From the NCBI GenBank assembly GCA_963691885.1, contig OY829843.1, positions 620,001 through 684,000 of the forward strand: a DNA stretch of 64,000 nucleotides, read 5' to 3'. This DNA is from G963691885 sp963691885 (GTDB lineage: Bacteria > Pseudomonadota > Alphaproteobacteria > UBA8366 > Aestuariispiraceae). This document shows, in pieces, positions 17,428-25,104 of this stretch. Numbering within the stretch: the stretch's first letter is position 1; every line of letters begins with the position of its first letter. The notes below the pieces were generated by a model that was not told the origin of the DNA, did no database searches, and saw only the letters and a program-made list of their open reading frames with translations. The translations under genes and the position numbers were made by a program.

Positions 17428-17781
17428 ATGCAGAGACAGACAATGATTTCCATGGTCGGAGCAGAAGCAAAATTTCAGATCGGCAAAGTGGTCAAACACA
17501 AGCGCTTCAATTTTAGAGGTGTGATTTTCGATGTCGATCCGGAATTCAACAATACCGAAGAATGGTATGAGAGCATTCCATTGGAAAATCGCCCTCGTAA
17601 GGATCAGCCATTTTATCATCTCTTCGCTGAAAACCACGACAAGACGCCCTATATCGCCTATGTTTCGGAACAGAATCTCGAACCGGAGACCTCGGGCGAC
17701 CCTGTTGACCATCCGGGGATCGAAGAAGTCTTTGACGGGGTTGAGGGTGGCATTTATCGCCTTCGGTCAAAGCTGAACTGA
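17428..17781 (+). CDS. hspQ: Heat-shock protein HspQ
   Basis: 117 aa. AKFQIGKVVKHKRFNFRGVIFDVDPEF and QPFYHLFAENHDKTPYIAYVSEQNLEP match HspQ (YccV family), a hemimethylated-DNA-binding-fold protein that in E. coli is a specificity-enhancing factor and substrate of Lon and promotes DnaA turnover. ATG 17428 is used; Met6 or Met9 could also initiate. A 6-bp-arm dyad (TGTTGC/GCAACA, 17339-17353) lies upstream. I cannot assign a heat-shock promoter with confidence. Confidence 0.9.
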   Translation: MQRQTMISMVGAEAKFQIGKVVKHKRFNFRGVIFDVDPEFNNTEEWYESIPLENRPRKDQPFYHLFAENHDKTPYIAYVSEQNLEPETSGDPVDHPGIEEVFDGVEGGIYRLRSKLN

Positions 17782-17843
17782 TCTTCTGAACTGGGGTTCT
17801 AAAGGCTGCCCTTTACTGGTGGCATAGAGGGTGTCTGGACACC

Positions 17844-18209
17844 GTGACTGACAGCAACACATCGCCTGAACCAGATCGTCATAAGCACCCCAATCAGGGT
17901 CAAAGCGACGTCATGAACCGTCGCTCTCTCTTCAATATTGCGCTCACCCTGGCACTCGGTTTGATGCTGGGCGCTCTATCGCCGGATCCTATTAAATTGG
18001 CCGCCGTGGGAAGCTTTATGTTCTTTGCGGCGATGGGCGTGGCACTGATGGCCTTACTGCGCAAAGAAAAGATGTTCCAGCCGCGGATCACCCGCTGGGA
18101 TGTCGCTGCCGGTTTCTATCTCTTCAGCATGCTGACCAACCTTTTCGTTGATCATGAGGCCGTCATAGAGTTTCTTGAGAGAGTGCAGCGGGACGGTATG
18201 CCCGGCTGA
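17844..18209 (+). CDS. Small membrane protein, unknown
   Basis: 121 aa from a GTG at 17844, or 98 aa from ATG 17913 (MNRRSLF). After a polar N-terminus there are two clear hydrophobic helices (ALTLALGLMLGALS and AAVGSFMFFAAMGVALMALL) and a third weaker one (VAAGFYLFSMLTNLFV). No family recognised. It ends 18 bp before the acyl-CoA synthetase start, so the two are likely co-transcribed. Confidence 0.6.
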   Translation: MTDSNTSPEPDRHKHPNQGQSDVMNRRSLFNIALTLALGLMLGALSPDPIKLAAVGSFMFFAAMGVALMALLRKEKMFQPRITRWDVAAGFYLFSMLTNLFVDHEAVIEFLERVQRDGMPG

Positions 18210-18227
18210 TCAGATCAAGGAAATTTC

Positions 18228-19874
18228 ATGCTGTCCCCAGCTGAAAATTATGACGCGTTGATTGCAGCGACCCGCTGGGCAATCCCCGAACGGTTCAACA
18301 TTGGTGTCGCCGTGTGCGACCAGCAGCCAGCAGATAGACCTGCCTTGATCAACGTTCGCCCGGATGGTGGCCTGAACACCTACAAGTTTGGGGACCTGCG
18401 CCGGCTTACGAACCAATTGGCCAATGTCTTTACCGGATTGGGTCTCACACCTGGCGAGCGTGTCGGGATCCTGCTGCCCCAGGCGCCGGAAACCGCCATT
18501 TCCCACATTGCCTGCTACAAGGCCGGCCTCATTGCCACACCGCTCTTCACGCTGTTCGGTGAAGAAGCCCTGGAATATCGCCTGACAGCATGCACCGCCT
18601 CCCTGGTGATCACAGACCGAACAGGTCTGGAGAAGATAAGCGCGCTGGCTGACAGATTGCCGTCGCTGAAAGCTGTTTTGTGCATTGAAGATGCCGGTGA
18701 TTTTTCAACGCCACTTACCCGTGATTTTCATAGCCTGCTTGAGAAAGCCAGTGCGGATTTCAGCCCTGTTGATTCGCGGGCCGATGACCCGGCGTTGATC
18801 ATCTTCACCTCCGGTACAACAGGGCAGCCGAAAGGTGCCCTGCACGCCCATCGCGTTTTGCTGGGTCACCTGCCCGGCGTGGAATTTCCCCACGAATTTT
18901 TCCCACAGAAAGGCGACCTGTTCTGGACCCCGGCCGACTGGGCCTGGATCGGTGGTCTTTTGGACGTGCTGCTGCCTTCGCTCTACCACGGGATCCCGGT
19001 ATTGAGTTACAGGGCAGCAAAGTTTGATCCGGAGGAAGCCTTTCATCTGATTGGAAAGCACAAAATCCGCAACATGTTCATGCCGCCGACCGCACTCAAA
19101 CTGATGCGGCAGGTGCCGGACCCGGCAACAAGGTTCGGGACGGATGTCCGCTCCATCGGATCCGGCGGTGAAAGCCTGGGTCAGGAATTGCTGGATTGGG
19201 GTGTGAGTGCCTTTGGTGTGACGATCAACGAATTCTACGGCCAGACAGAATGCAACTTGGTGGTCGGCAACTGCGCCAGTCTGATGCCGGTGCGTTCCGG
19301 TTCCATGGGGCGACCGGTGCCGGGCCACAATGTGGCGATCATTGACGAACAGGGGAACCGTCTGGCCGCAGATGAATACGGCATGATTGCCGTCGCCCGC
19401 CCAGACCCGGTCATGTTTCTGCGCTATTGGAACAATGAAGAGGCGACAAGGGCAAAGTTCATCGGCGACTGGTTGATCACCGGGGATACCGGGCGCATGG
19501 ATGAGGCAGGCTACCTGCGGTACGGCGGTCGCGATGATGATGTGATCACGTCGGCCGGTTACCGAATTGGCCCCGGCGAAATAGAGGACTGTCTGCTGCA
19601 TCACGAGGCCGTCGCGATGTCCGGTGTCGTCGGGGTACCAGACCCGTTGCGCACCGAGCGGGTAAAGGCCTATGTCGTACTGAGAGAGGGTTTCGAGGCC
19701 AATGACACCCTTGCAAAATCTCTGCAGGATCATGTGAAGACCAAACTCGCCGCCCATGAGTATCCCCGGGAAATTGCATTTCTTGAATCCTTGCCGATGA
19801 CAACAACGGGCAAGATCATGCGTCGGAACCTGCGGGATTTTCACAAGAATGGCGATCAGGACCCTGACTGGTAA
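18228..19874 (+). CDS. Acyl-CoA synthetase (AMP-binding, AcsM-like)
   Basis: 548 aa ATP-dependent acid:CoA ligase. Adenylation motifs are in order: IIFTSGTTGQPKGALHAH (P-loop), NEFYGQTECN (A5), GDTGRMDEAGYLRYGGRDDDVI (A7/A8) and SAGYRIGPGEIE, with the catalytic lysine in TTTGKIMR near the end. The overall pattern matches medium-chain/benzoate-type acyl-CoA synthetases more than acetyl-CoA synthetase, although the lack of the N-terminal ACS extension and a 548-residue length make substrate choice uncertain. AAGGAAA precedes the ATG. Confidence 0.9.
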   Translation: MLSPAENYDALIAATRWAIPERFNIGVAVCDQQPADRPALINVRPDGGLNTYKFGDLRRLTNQLANVFTGLGLTPGERVGILLPQAPETAISHIACYKAGLIATPLFTLFGEEALEYRLTACTASLVITDRTGLEKISALADRLPSLKAVLCIEDAGDFSTPLTRDFHSLLEKASADFSPVDSRADDPALIIFTSGTTGQPKGALHAHRVLLGHLPGVEFPHEFFPQKGDLFWTPADWAWIGGLLDVLLPSLYHGIPVLSYRAAKFDPEEAFHLIGKHKIRNMFMPPTALKLMRQVPDPATRFGTDVRSIGSGGESLGQELLDWGVSAFGVTINEFYGQTECNLVVGNCASLMPVRSGSMGRPVPGHNVAIIDEQGNRLAADEYGMIAVARPDPVMFLRYWNNEEATRAKFIGDWLITGDTGRMDEAGYLRYGGRDDDVITSAGYRIGPGEIEDCLLHHEAVAMSGVVGVPDPLRTERVKAYVVLREGFEANDTLAKSLQDHVKTKLAAHEYPREIAFLESLPMTTTGKIMRRNLRDFHKNGDQDPDW

Positions 19875-19902
19875 CTTTCAGGAAGGCGAGCGCTCAGCGT
19901 CG

Positions 19903-20817
19903 CTAAATCTGGCCGTCAACAACAGAGGCCGCCTGTTTGCGGGCTTTATTCTCTCGATAGACAATGACAAGGCCTGACCCGATGATGATGGCGGCCCCGA
20001 TCCAGACATGCTGTGCCGGTAAATCGCCCCATACGAGATAGCTGAACAGAACGCCCCACAGAAGGGCCGTATATTCGAAGGGCGCAACAATACCGAGTGG
20101 CGCGCTGACAAAAGCTTGTGTCACCAGGAAATGCCCGGTCAGCGCGAGACAGGCAATAGTCACGATGCCAGCGATCAGCTCTATGGTCAGCGGTTGCCAG
20201 AGGAACGGCATGGCAAGGGACGCGACGATTGTCATGCCGAGATTGAAATAGAAGACCAGCCCGAAGGTCGATTCCGTATCACTCAGCCAGCGCCCCACCA
20301 GAAAGAGTGAAGCGTAAGTGAAGGTCGCAACGATCACCAAAAGAAGCGTTGGATCAAACCCGGTGGGCGACGGATTGATGGCAATGACCACCCCAACGAA
20401 ACCGGCCAACACAGCCCCCCATCGGTAGGGCCCGACAGCCTCTTTCAAAAGCAGGGCGGACATCGCGGTCATGATGATTGGTGCAGCAAAGAAAATAACC
20501 ATGGCCTCCGCCAATGGTACGGTCTGCAGGGCGGTAAAAAAGCTGAAGGGCGCCAGAAAACCAAAGACACCACGTGCAAGCATGGGGATTGGCCGCGATG
20601 TTTTTATCGTTCCCAACCCACCCGCCCATGGCAGGATTGCCAGCATCAGGGCCAGCATCACCCAGCCCCGCACAGCAATCAGCTGTACCGGCTCCAGATG
20701 CGCCTCAACAATCAGCTTTACGCAGACATCCATTGCAGTCAGAAGCAACATACCGCCGGTCATCATGGCGATTCCCTGACTTGGTCTATCCTGTCTTGTC
20801 TGGGCAACAAGTTGCAT
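19903..20817 (-). CDS. EamA/DMT-family transporter
   Basis: 304 aa with ten predicted membrane segments arranged as two EamA repeats. The C-terminus (AIIIGSGLVIVYRENKARKQ) is a typical cytosolic Lys/Arg tail. Members export amino acids, purines or other metabolites. AGGA lies nine bases before the ATG. It diverges from the DsbA-like gene. Two more DMT transporters occur at 35.9-37.7 kb. Confidence 0.85.
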   Translation of the reverse strand: MQLVAQTRQDRPSQGIAMMTGGMLLLTAMDVCVKLIVEAHLEPVQLIAVRGWVMLALMLAILPWAGGLGTIKTSRPIPMLARGVFGFLAPFSFFTALQTVPLAEAMVIFFAAPIIMTAMSALLLKEAVGPYRWGAVLAGFVGVVIAINPSPTGFDPTLLLVIVATFTYASLFLVGRWLSDTESTFGLVFYFNLGMTIVASLAMPFLWQPLTIELIAGIVTIACLALTGHFLVTQAFVSAPLGIVAPFEYTALLWGVLFSYLVWGDLPAQHVWIGAAIIIGSGLVIVYRENKARKQAASVVDGQI

Positions 20818-20997
20818 CAGGTCTATCCTGCAAACATATCATCATCGCTATCACCAAGCGGGGTTCTTGGCCAGAAAAATCCACCCTTCCGTGTAAGTAG
20901 TGTTGCATCAAAATTCTGGCAAGTCCCGTGGATAGGGGATATGACACTCAAATCCGACACAAAAACGAGTGCAAACCGATACGGGCGGAGCCAAAAT

Positions 20998-21594
20998 ATG
21001 TCTGAAATTCAATATTTTTACTCTCATCTATCACCCTGGACCTATATGGGGCACCAGCGATTCATTGAGATGGCAGGCAAGGCTGGACGGAGCATCCGTT
21101 TCATACCCGTCGAATCCGGGAAGGTATTCTCAACCAGTGGTGGTTTACCGCTCAACAAACGACCGGAACAGCGTCGCACCTATCGCCTGATAGAACTGGA
21201 AAGATGGCGGGATACTCTGGGTGTTCCCCTTAATCTTCAGCCAAAGTTTCATCCAGCGCCGGATGCACCTTCTGCCAGCCTCGCCCTGGCGGCTGAACGC
21301 GCGGGTCAGGATATCAGCGCGCTTTCCTTCGCATTGATGCAGGGGTGCTGGGTCGATGATCAGGATCTGTCGGATGCAGTCACGCTGATCAAGATCGCAG
21401 ATGGCGCAGGTTTTGACGGCAAGGCCCTGTTTGAAGCCAGCCAGGATGACGAGATCGCAGCGAAACTGCAGGCCAATACGGATGAGGCGATCGCCAGCAA
21501 AGTGTTCGGATACCCTTGGTATATTGTCGATGGAACACCCTTTTGGGGTCAGGATCGGCTGGATTTTGTCGAGCGCGCCCTCAACCCAACCTGA
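20998..21594 (+). CDS. 2-hydroxychromene-2-carboxylate isomerase-like, DsbA-fold protein
   Basis: 198 aa. Starts at ATG 20998 (MSEIQYFYSHLSPWTYMG) with GGAG seven bases upstream; the open frame continues much further upstream (to 20698) but that part is composition-poor and crosses the divergent gene's start. The SPWTYMG motif replaces the CxxC of DsbA with the Ser that acts in glutathione-linked HCCA isomerases and kappa-class GSTs, and the C-terminal FGYPWYIVDGTPFWGQDRLDFV is diagnostic. It probably rearranges an aromatic breakdown intermediate using glutathione; no naphthalene genes are adjacent. Confidence 0.88.
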   Translation: MSEIQYFYSHLSPWTYMGHQRFIEMAGKAGRSIRFIPVESGKVFSTSGGLPLNKRPEQRRTYRLIELERWRDTLGVPLNLQPKFHPAPDAPSASLALAAERAGQDISALSFALMQGCWVDDQDLSDAVTLIKIADGAGFDGKALFEASQDDEIAAKLQANTDEAIASKVFGYPWYIVDGTPFWGQDRLDFVERALNPT

Positions 21595-21609
21595 TCCAAA
21601 GCACTGGCA

Positions 21610-22527
21610 TTAAAGGGGGCGACAAATACTGTCGCGCACAATGTCACGGACAGCATCGGCATGAACTGCCGTCAGGACCGTGACATTGCCCTCTGGATCC
21701 GGGGTTGCCCGTGTCTCGCCAAACCCGGGCCCTTCCGCCAAATCGACACTGACCCGGCACTGAGATCCACCAAACAAGTCCGGCCTGGCCAGATAGACCG
21801 GGACGCAAGGGTCGTGAAGTGCGCGGCTCTTGCTCTGATACTCCAGCAACATGGGGACGGCATAAGCCGACAATGGTGCGGAGGCATCCTTCAATGTCTC
21901 TATCCAGGCATCTGGCGCACTGACCTGCAGCGTAACATCCAGCCCGATCATCACGATCGGTACCGGACACCGAAAAACAATTTCCGCCGCGATCGGGTCG
22001 GCCCAGATGTTAAACTCCGCCGCCTCATTCACGTTACCCGGCACAAAGGCTGCGCCCCCCATCAGGACAATCTGTTTGATCCGGAGAATGATGGCCGGCT
22101 CCTTCACCAGTGCCAGCGCGATATTGGTGAGCGGTCCGACCGGACAGAGCGTCAGCACTCCCGGTTCCGCCTTCAAGCACTCTTCAATCAGATAATCCAC
22201 CGAATGTTGGGGGTTTCCCGGCGTTGAGGGCGGATCAAGCGTGACATCCCCCAGACCGTTGGATCCATGCACATGGGAGGCGTCTGATGCTTCCGGATGC
22301 AGCATAGGTCCGAGACACCCTTTACGAACAGGGACATCATCGCGCCCCAGCAAATGGAGGATGCCCCGCGCATTCTCATACGTCATATCGGCACCAACAT
22401 TACCGGCGACCGTCGTCACCCCGATCAGGTTAAGCTCATCTTTCAAATGATCTGTCACCATCAGGGCAATGGCGTCATCAATTCCCGGATCACAATCAAT
22501 GATGATATCCTGAACAGCGGTACTCAT
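21610..22527 (-). CDS. Inosine/uridine-preferring nucleoside hydrolase
   Basis: 305 aa from ATG 22527, preceded by GGAGG at good spacing (an upstream frame to 22608 lacks one). The N-terminal DCDPGIDDAIAL is the Ca2+-binding motif of IUNH nucleoside hydrolases; VAGNVG, GPLTNIALAL, MGGA, and NVNEAAEFNIWADPIAA give the remaining metal and ribose contacts. The enzyme cleaves ribonucleosides to base and ribose for salvage or catabolism. It converges with the DsbA-like gene and diverges from the Leu/Phe/Val dehydrogenase. Confidence 0.93.
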   Translation of the reverse strand: MSTAVQDIIIDCDPGIDDAIALMVTDHLKDELNLIGVTTVAGNVGADMTYENARGILHLLGRDDVPVRKGCLGPMLHPEASDASHVHGSNGLGDVTLDPPSTPGNPQHSVDYLIEECLKAEPGVLTLCPVGPLTNIALALVKEPAIILRIKQIVLMGGAAFVPGNVNEAAEFNIWADPIAAEIVFRCPVPIVMIGLDVTLQVSAPDAWIETLKDASAPLSAYAVPMLLEYQSKSRALHDPCVPVYLARPDLFGGSQCRVSVDLAEGPGFGETRATPDPEGNVTVLTAVHADAVRDIVRDSICRPL

Positions 22528-22697
22528 ATCCGTATTCCTCCAAATTCTGTCCAACGCATACAGCAATGAATCTGCGCCGAAAAGCCATCTTCGGTTCTTT
22601 ATGTTCATTTCCCGTAATTTATTGAAAACAAACGGTCTATTTTTCGGTTGGCACGTTTTTCCTCTTCAATTGGTCCCGATACGAGACTAAATTAGGT

Positions 22698-22710
22698 AAT
22701 AATATTACAA
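22698..22710. promoter_or_regulatory. GTAAT-AAT-ATTAC palindrome before the amino-acid dehydrogenase
   Basis: Perfect 5-bp arms around a 3-bp spacer, 23 bp before the ATG at 22734, in an AT-rich promoter region. A candidate site for a Lrp/AsnC-type or other regulator. Confidence 0.35.
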
Positions 22711-22733
22711 AATCAAAAATCAGGAGAGGACCG

Positions 22734-23783
22734 ATGACCGTATTTTCTTCCCCGTCTTTCGACAATCACGAGCAAGTGGTTTTCTGTCGTGATGACCGCT
22801 CCGGGCTGAAGGCCATCATTGCTGTCCACAACACCAATCGTGGACCGTCGCTTGGCGGGTGTCGAATGTGGTCCTATGAAAGTGAAGAGGCAGCGCTGAC
22901 AGATGTCCTGCGTCTTTCCCGCGGCATGACGTATAAAAACGCGCTGGCAAACCTGCCTTATGGCGGCGGGAAATCGGTGATCATCAGCGATGCCAACAAG
23001 GATAAAACGCCTGAGATGATGCGCGAAATGGGGCGAATGGTGGATCGACTCGCGGGCAGTTACACAATTGCCGAGGATGTCGGCACCTCGCCGGAGGACA
23101 TGACCGAAATCCGGACGCAAACCCACCATGTCAAAGGGGTCAAAGGGTTCGGCGGTGACCCATCACCCGCTACCGCCTATGGCGTGTTTCATGGCATTCT
23201 CGCCAGTGTGGAGCACCGACACGGCATCAAAGGGCTTGAAGGCATCCGGGTCGCTGTGCAGGGGCTTGGCCATGTCGGTTACGATCTTGCCCGGCAATTG
23301 TACCAAGCCGGTGCCAAACTCACCGTCTCTGACATCAGCACCGCACAGGTCGATCGCGCGGTGATGGAACTGGATGCCACACCTGTCGCGCTCGACGAAA
23401 TAATGATGGCGGATGTCGATGTCTTTGCACCCTGTGCGATGGGTGCCGTGTTGAACGCCAGGACAATCCCGCATCTGAAAGCAGCAATCGTGGCCGGATC
23501 AGCCAATAATCAATTGGCGGAAGATGCAGACGGTGACCGTCTTACAGAGCGCGGCATCCTCTACGCCCCGGACTATGTGATCAACGCGGGCGGCGTTATT
23601 CATATCCATCACGAAGGACTCACCTATGACCACAGTAAGACCTTTGCCCATGTCGCCGAGATCGGAACCGTGCTGAGGGATATCTACCGCCGCGCCGATA
23701 CACGCGGCGTTACGACCGGTCAGGCGGCCGATACCCTGGCGGAAGAGCGTTTCGCCAAGGACGGAACGCTCGTCGCTGCTTGA
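22734..23783 (+). CDS. Leucine/phenylalanine/valine dehydrogenase
   Basis: 349 aa NAD-dependent amino-acid dehydrogenase (ELFV family) that reversibly deaminates branched-chain or aromatic amino acids. The substrate domain has SLGGCRMW and MTYKNALANLPYGGGKSVI with the catalytic lysines; a second conserved segment is EDVGTSPEDM. The NAD domain starts at VAVQGLGHVGYDLARQL; VDVFAPCAMGAVLN and VINAGGVI finish the fold. The length fits leucine dehydrogenase. AGGAGAGG precedes the ATG. Its 2-oxo acid products would be natural substrates for the IOR enzyme at 1.4 kb. Confidence 0.92.
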   Translation: MTVFSSPSFDNHEQVVFCRDDRSGLKAIIAVHNTNRGPSLGGCRMWSYESEEAALTDVLRLSRGMTYKNALANLPYGGGKSVIISDANKDKTPEMMREMGRMVDRLAGSYTIAEDVGTSPEDMTEIRTQTHHVKGVKGFGGDPSPATAYGVFHGILASVEHRHGIKGLEGIRVAVQGLGHVGYDLARQLYQAGAKLTVSDISTAQVDRAVMELDATPVALDEIMMADVDVFAPCAMGAVLNARTIPHLKAAIVAGSANNQLAEDADGDRLTERGILYAPDYVINAGGVIHIHHEGLTYDHSKTFAHVAEIGTVLRDIYRRADTRGVTTGQAADTLAEERFAKDGTLVAA

Positions 23784-23790
23784 TCAAAAG

Positions 23791-24291
23791 TCAGGCCGCT
23801 TTTTCACCGGGTACAGCAGCTGGCAGTGATGCAAAAGTCTCTATCAGACTGATTGCGGCACGGGCTGCTTCCTGCCCCTTCAGGACAAAGTGATCGCGGA
23901 AGAAGGCTTCGTGCGCTTCGGTTTCCTGAAACTGATGGGGGGTAAGGACGGCGGAAAGGACGGGTACGCCCACCTCCAACTGCACCTGCATCAATGCATC
24001 AACAACGGTGCCAGCGACAAAGTCATGGCGATAGATGCCGCCATCAACGACGAATGCAGACCCGACGAGCGCGCTGTAGCGGCCGGACTGAGCCAGTTTC
24101 TTCACCAGCAGGGGAATGTCATAGGCCCCCGGCACCGCGAAAACATCAACCTGATCTGACGACCAGCCAAGCTTTTCCAATTCGGTAAGGAAACCTTCTT
24201 CTGCCTTATCGACAATCCCGGCATGCCAGGACCCTTTCACAAAGGCAATTCTTTCAGTTTTTGAAACGGAAACGATATTTTTCTGATCCAT
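23791..24291 (-). CDS. ribH: 6,7-dimethyl-8-ribityllumazine synthase, RibH2 type
   Basis: 166 aa. Condenses 5-amino-6-ribitylaminouracil with dihydroxybutanone phosphate, the penultimate riboflavin step. The sequence follows the Brucella RibH2 (type II, decameric) pattern closely: ARWHA-like GSWHAGIVD, VPGAYDIPLLVKKLA, FVVDGGIYRHDFVAGTVVDALMQVQLE and PVLSAVLTPHQFQET. The GIYRHDFVA block with its catalytic His replaces the GA(T)xH(Y/F) form of type I enzymes. Its mRNA leader is an FMN riboswitch, so it is under flavin feedback. No other rib gene is adjacent, so a RibH1 may exist elsewhere. Confidence 0.93.
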   Translation of the reverse strand: MDQKNIVSVSKTERIAFVKGSWHAGIVDKAEEGFLTELEKLGWSSDQVDVFAVPGAYDIPLLVKKLAQSGRYSALVGSAFVVDGGIYRHDFVAGTVVDALMQVQLEVGVPVLSAVLTPHQFQETEAHEAFFRDHFVLKGQEAARAAISLIETFASLPAAVPGEKAA

Positions 24292-24365
24292 GTCATTACT
24301 CCATATTGACGGGATCAGGGCGCAATCAATGAATCACGGGCGCAATAATGCCCAGGTTCCTTGAT

Positions 24366-24537
24366 CGTTCTCTCTCATCCGGACTGTAACCGTCGGCCCC
24401 GGCATCTCACCGGGTCTGCTGACCCTCTCACTCTGAGGTAAGAGGCGCTCGCGGGCTCATCTCGATCAAGCTGCCAAAAAACATCGCAGCCCATCCAGAC
24501 ATACCGCCGGTGGGGAATTTCGCCCCGCCCTGAGAAC
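24366..24537 (-). ncRNA. FMN riboswitch (RFN element)
   Basis: On the minus strand the conserved RFN blocks are seen in order. The 5' arm GTTCTCAGGGCGGGG is followed by AAATTCCCCACCGGCGGTAT, then AGCCCGCGAGC, then CCGGTGAGATGCCGGGGCC, GACGGTTACAGTCCGGATG, and the closing GAGAGAAC that pairs with the first stem. The aptamer ends 74 bases before the ribH start codon. No T-run follows, so control is more likely at translation: the stretch up to GGAG at the ATG contains GGGC/GCCC pairings that could hide the ribosome site. Confidence 0.97.
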
Positions 24538-24667
24538 TCTTGGTCAACAGACCACCTGCTGACCCATGCTGTTGATTTAGTCCGCAGCTGACCCGGATGC
24601 AAGAGTGTTGCGATCCAAACCAACTCTCTCCTATTCTCAATCTGGCGAATGGGCGTGGAGAAAAGCG

Positions 24668-25090
24668 ATGTCAGGCGATGACACAAAACAGAATATCCGG
24701 CATAGCGGCGGCTGCCTTTGCGGCGCGGTACGCTATGAGGTTGTCGGTCCAATGAGGCCCGTGATCGCCTGCCATTGCGAACAATGCCGGCGCACCAGCG
24801 GACATCACGTTGCAGCGACAAGCGCGCCTAAATCAGCGATCCGGATCATCGACCCGGAAAGCAACCTTGCCTTTTATCAATCCTCAGATGCCGCAGAGCG
24901 GGGCTTTTGCAAAACCTGCGGATCCAATCTTTTCTGGCGACGTTTTGAAGGCGATCAGATGTCGATCTTTGCAGGCACACTAGATGACGCCACCGACCTG
25001 GAGATGACGCACCATATCTATGCCGATTACAAAGGCGGTTATTACACGATTGAGGGCGACATTCCCGTCTATGGAACTGAACCCGAGTAA
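24668..25090 (+). CDS. GFA-family (glutathione-dependent formaldehyde-activating-like) zinc protein
   Basis: 140 aa from ATG 24668 with GGAG nine bases upstream. Three Cys groups bind zinc in the Mss4-like fold: CLCG, CHCEQC and CKTCG. The family includes the Paracoccus S-hydroxymethylglutathione synthase (Gfa), but most homologues of this length are not tested and the assignment should stay at family level. It diverges from the riboswitch-ribH unit; 24538-24667 is the shared promoter region. It converges with putA at a 14-bp gap. Confidence 0.85.
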   Translation: MSGDDTKQNIRHSGGCLCGAVRYEVVGPMRPVIACHCEQCRRTSGHHVAATSAPKSAIRIIDPESNLAFYQSSDAAERGFCKTCGSNLFWRRFEGDQMSIFAGTLDDATDLEMTHHIYADYKGGYYTIEGDIPVYGTEPE

Positions 25091-25104
25091 TTGGTCCGTC
25101 AGAC

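Noticed and set aside
18705..19844. 379-codon minus-strand frame
   Set aside because: Antisense to the acyl-CoA synthetase, with no recognisable domain.
20698..20997. Upstream extension of the DsbA-like gene
   Set aside because: The conserved start is MSEIQYFY at 20998 with a ribosome site; the extension has non-coding composition and crosses the divergent transporter's start.
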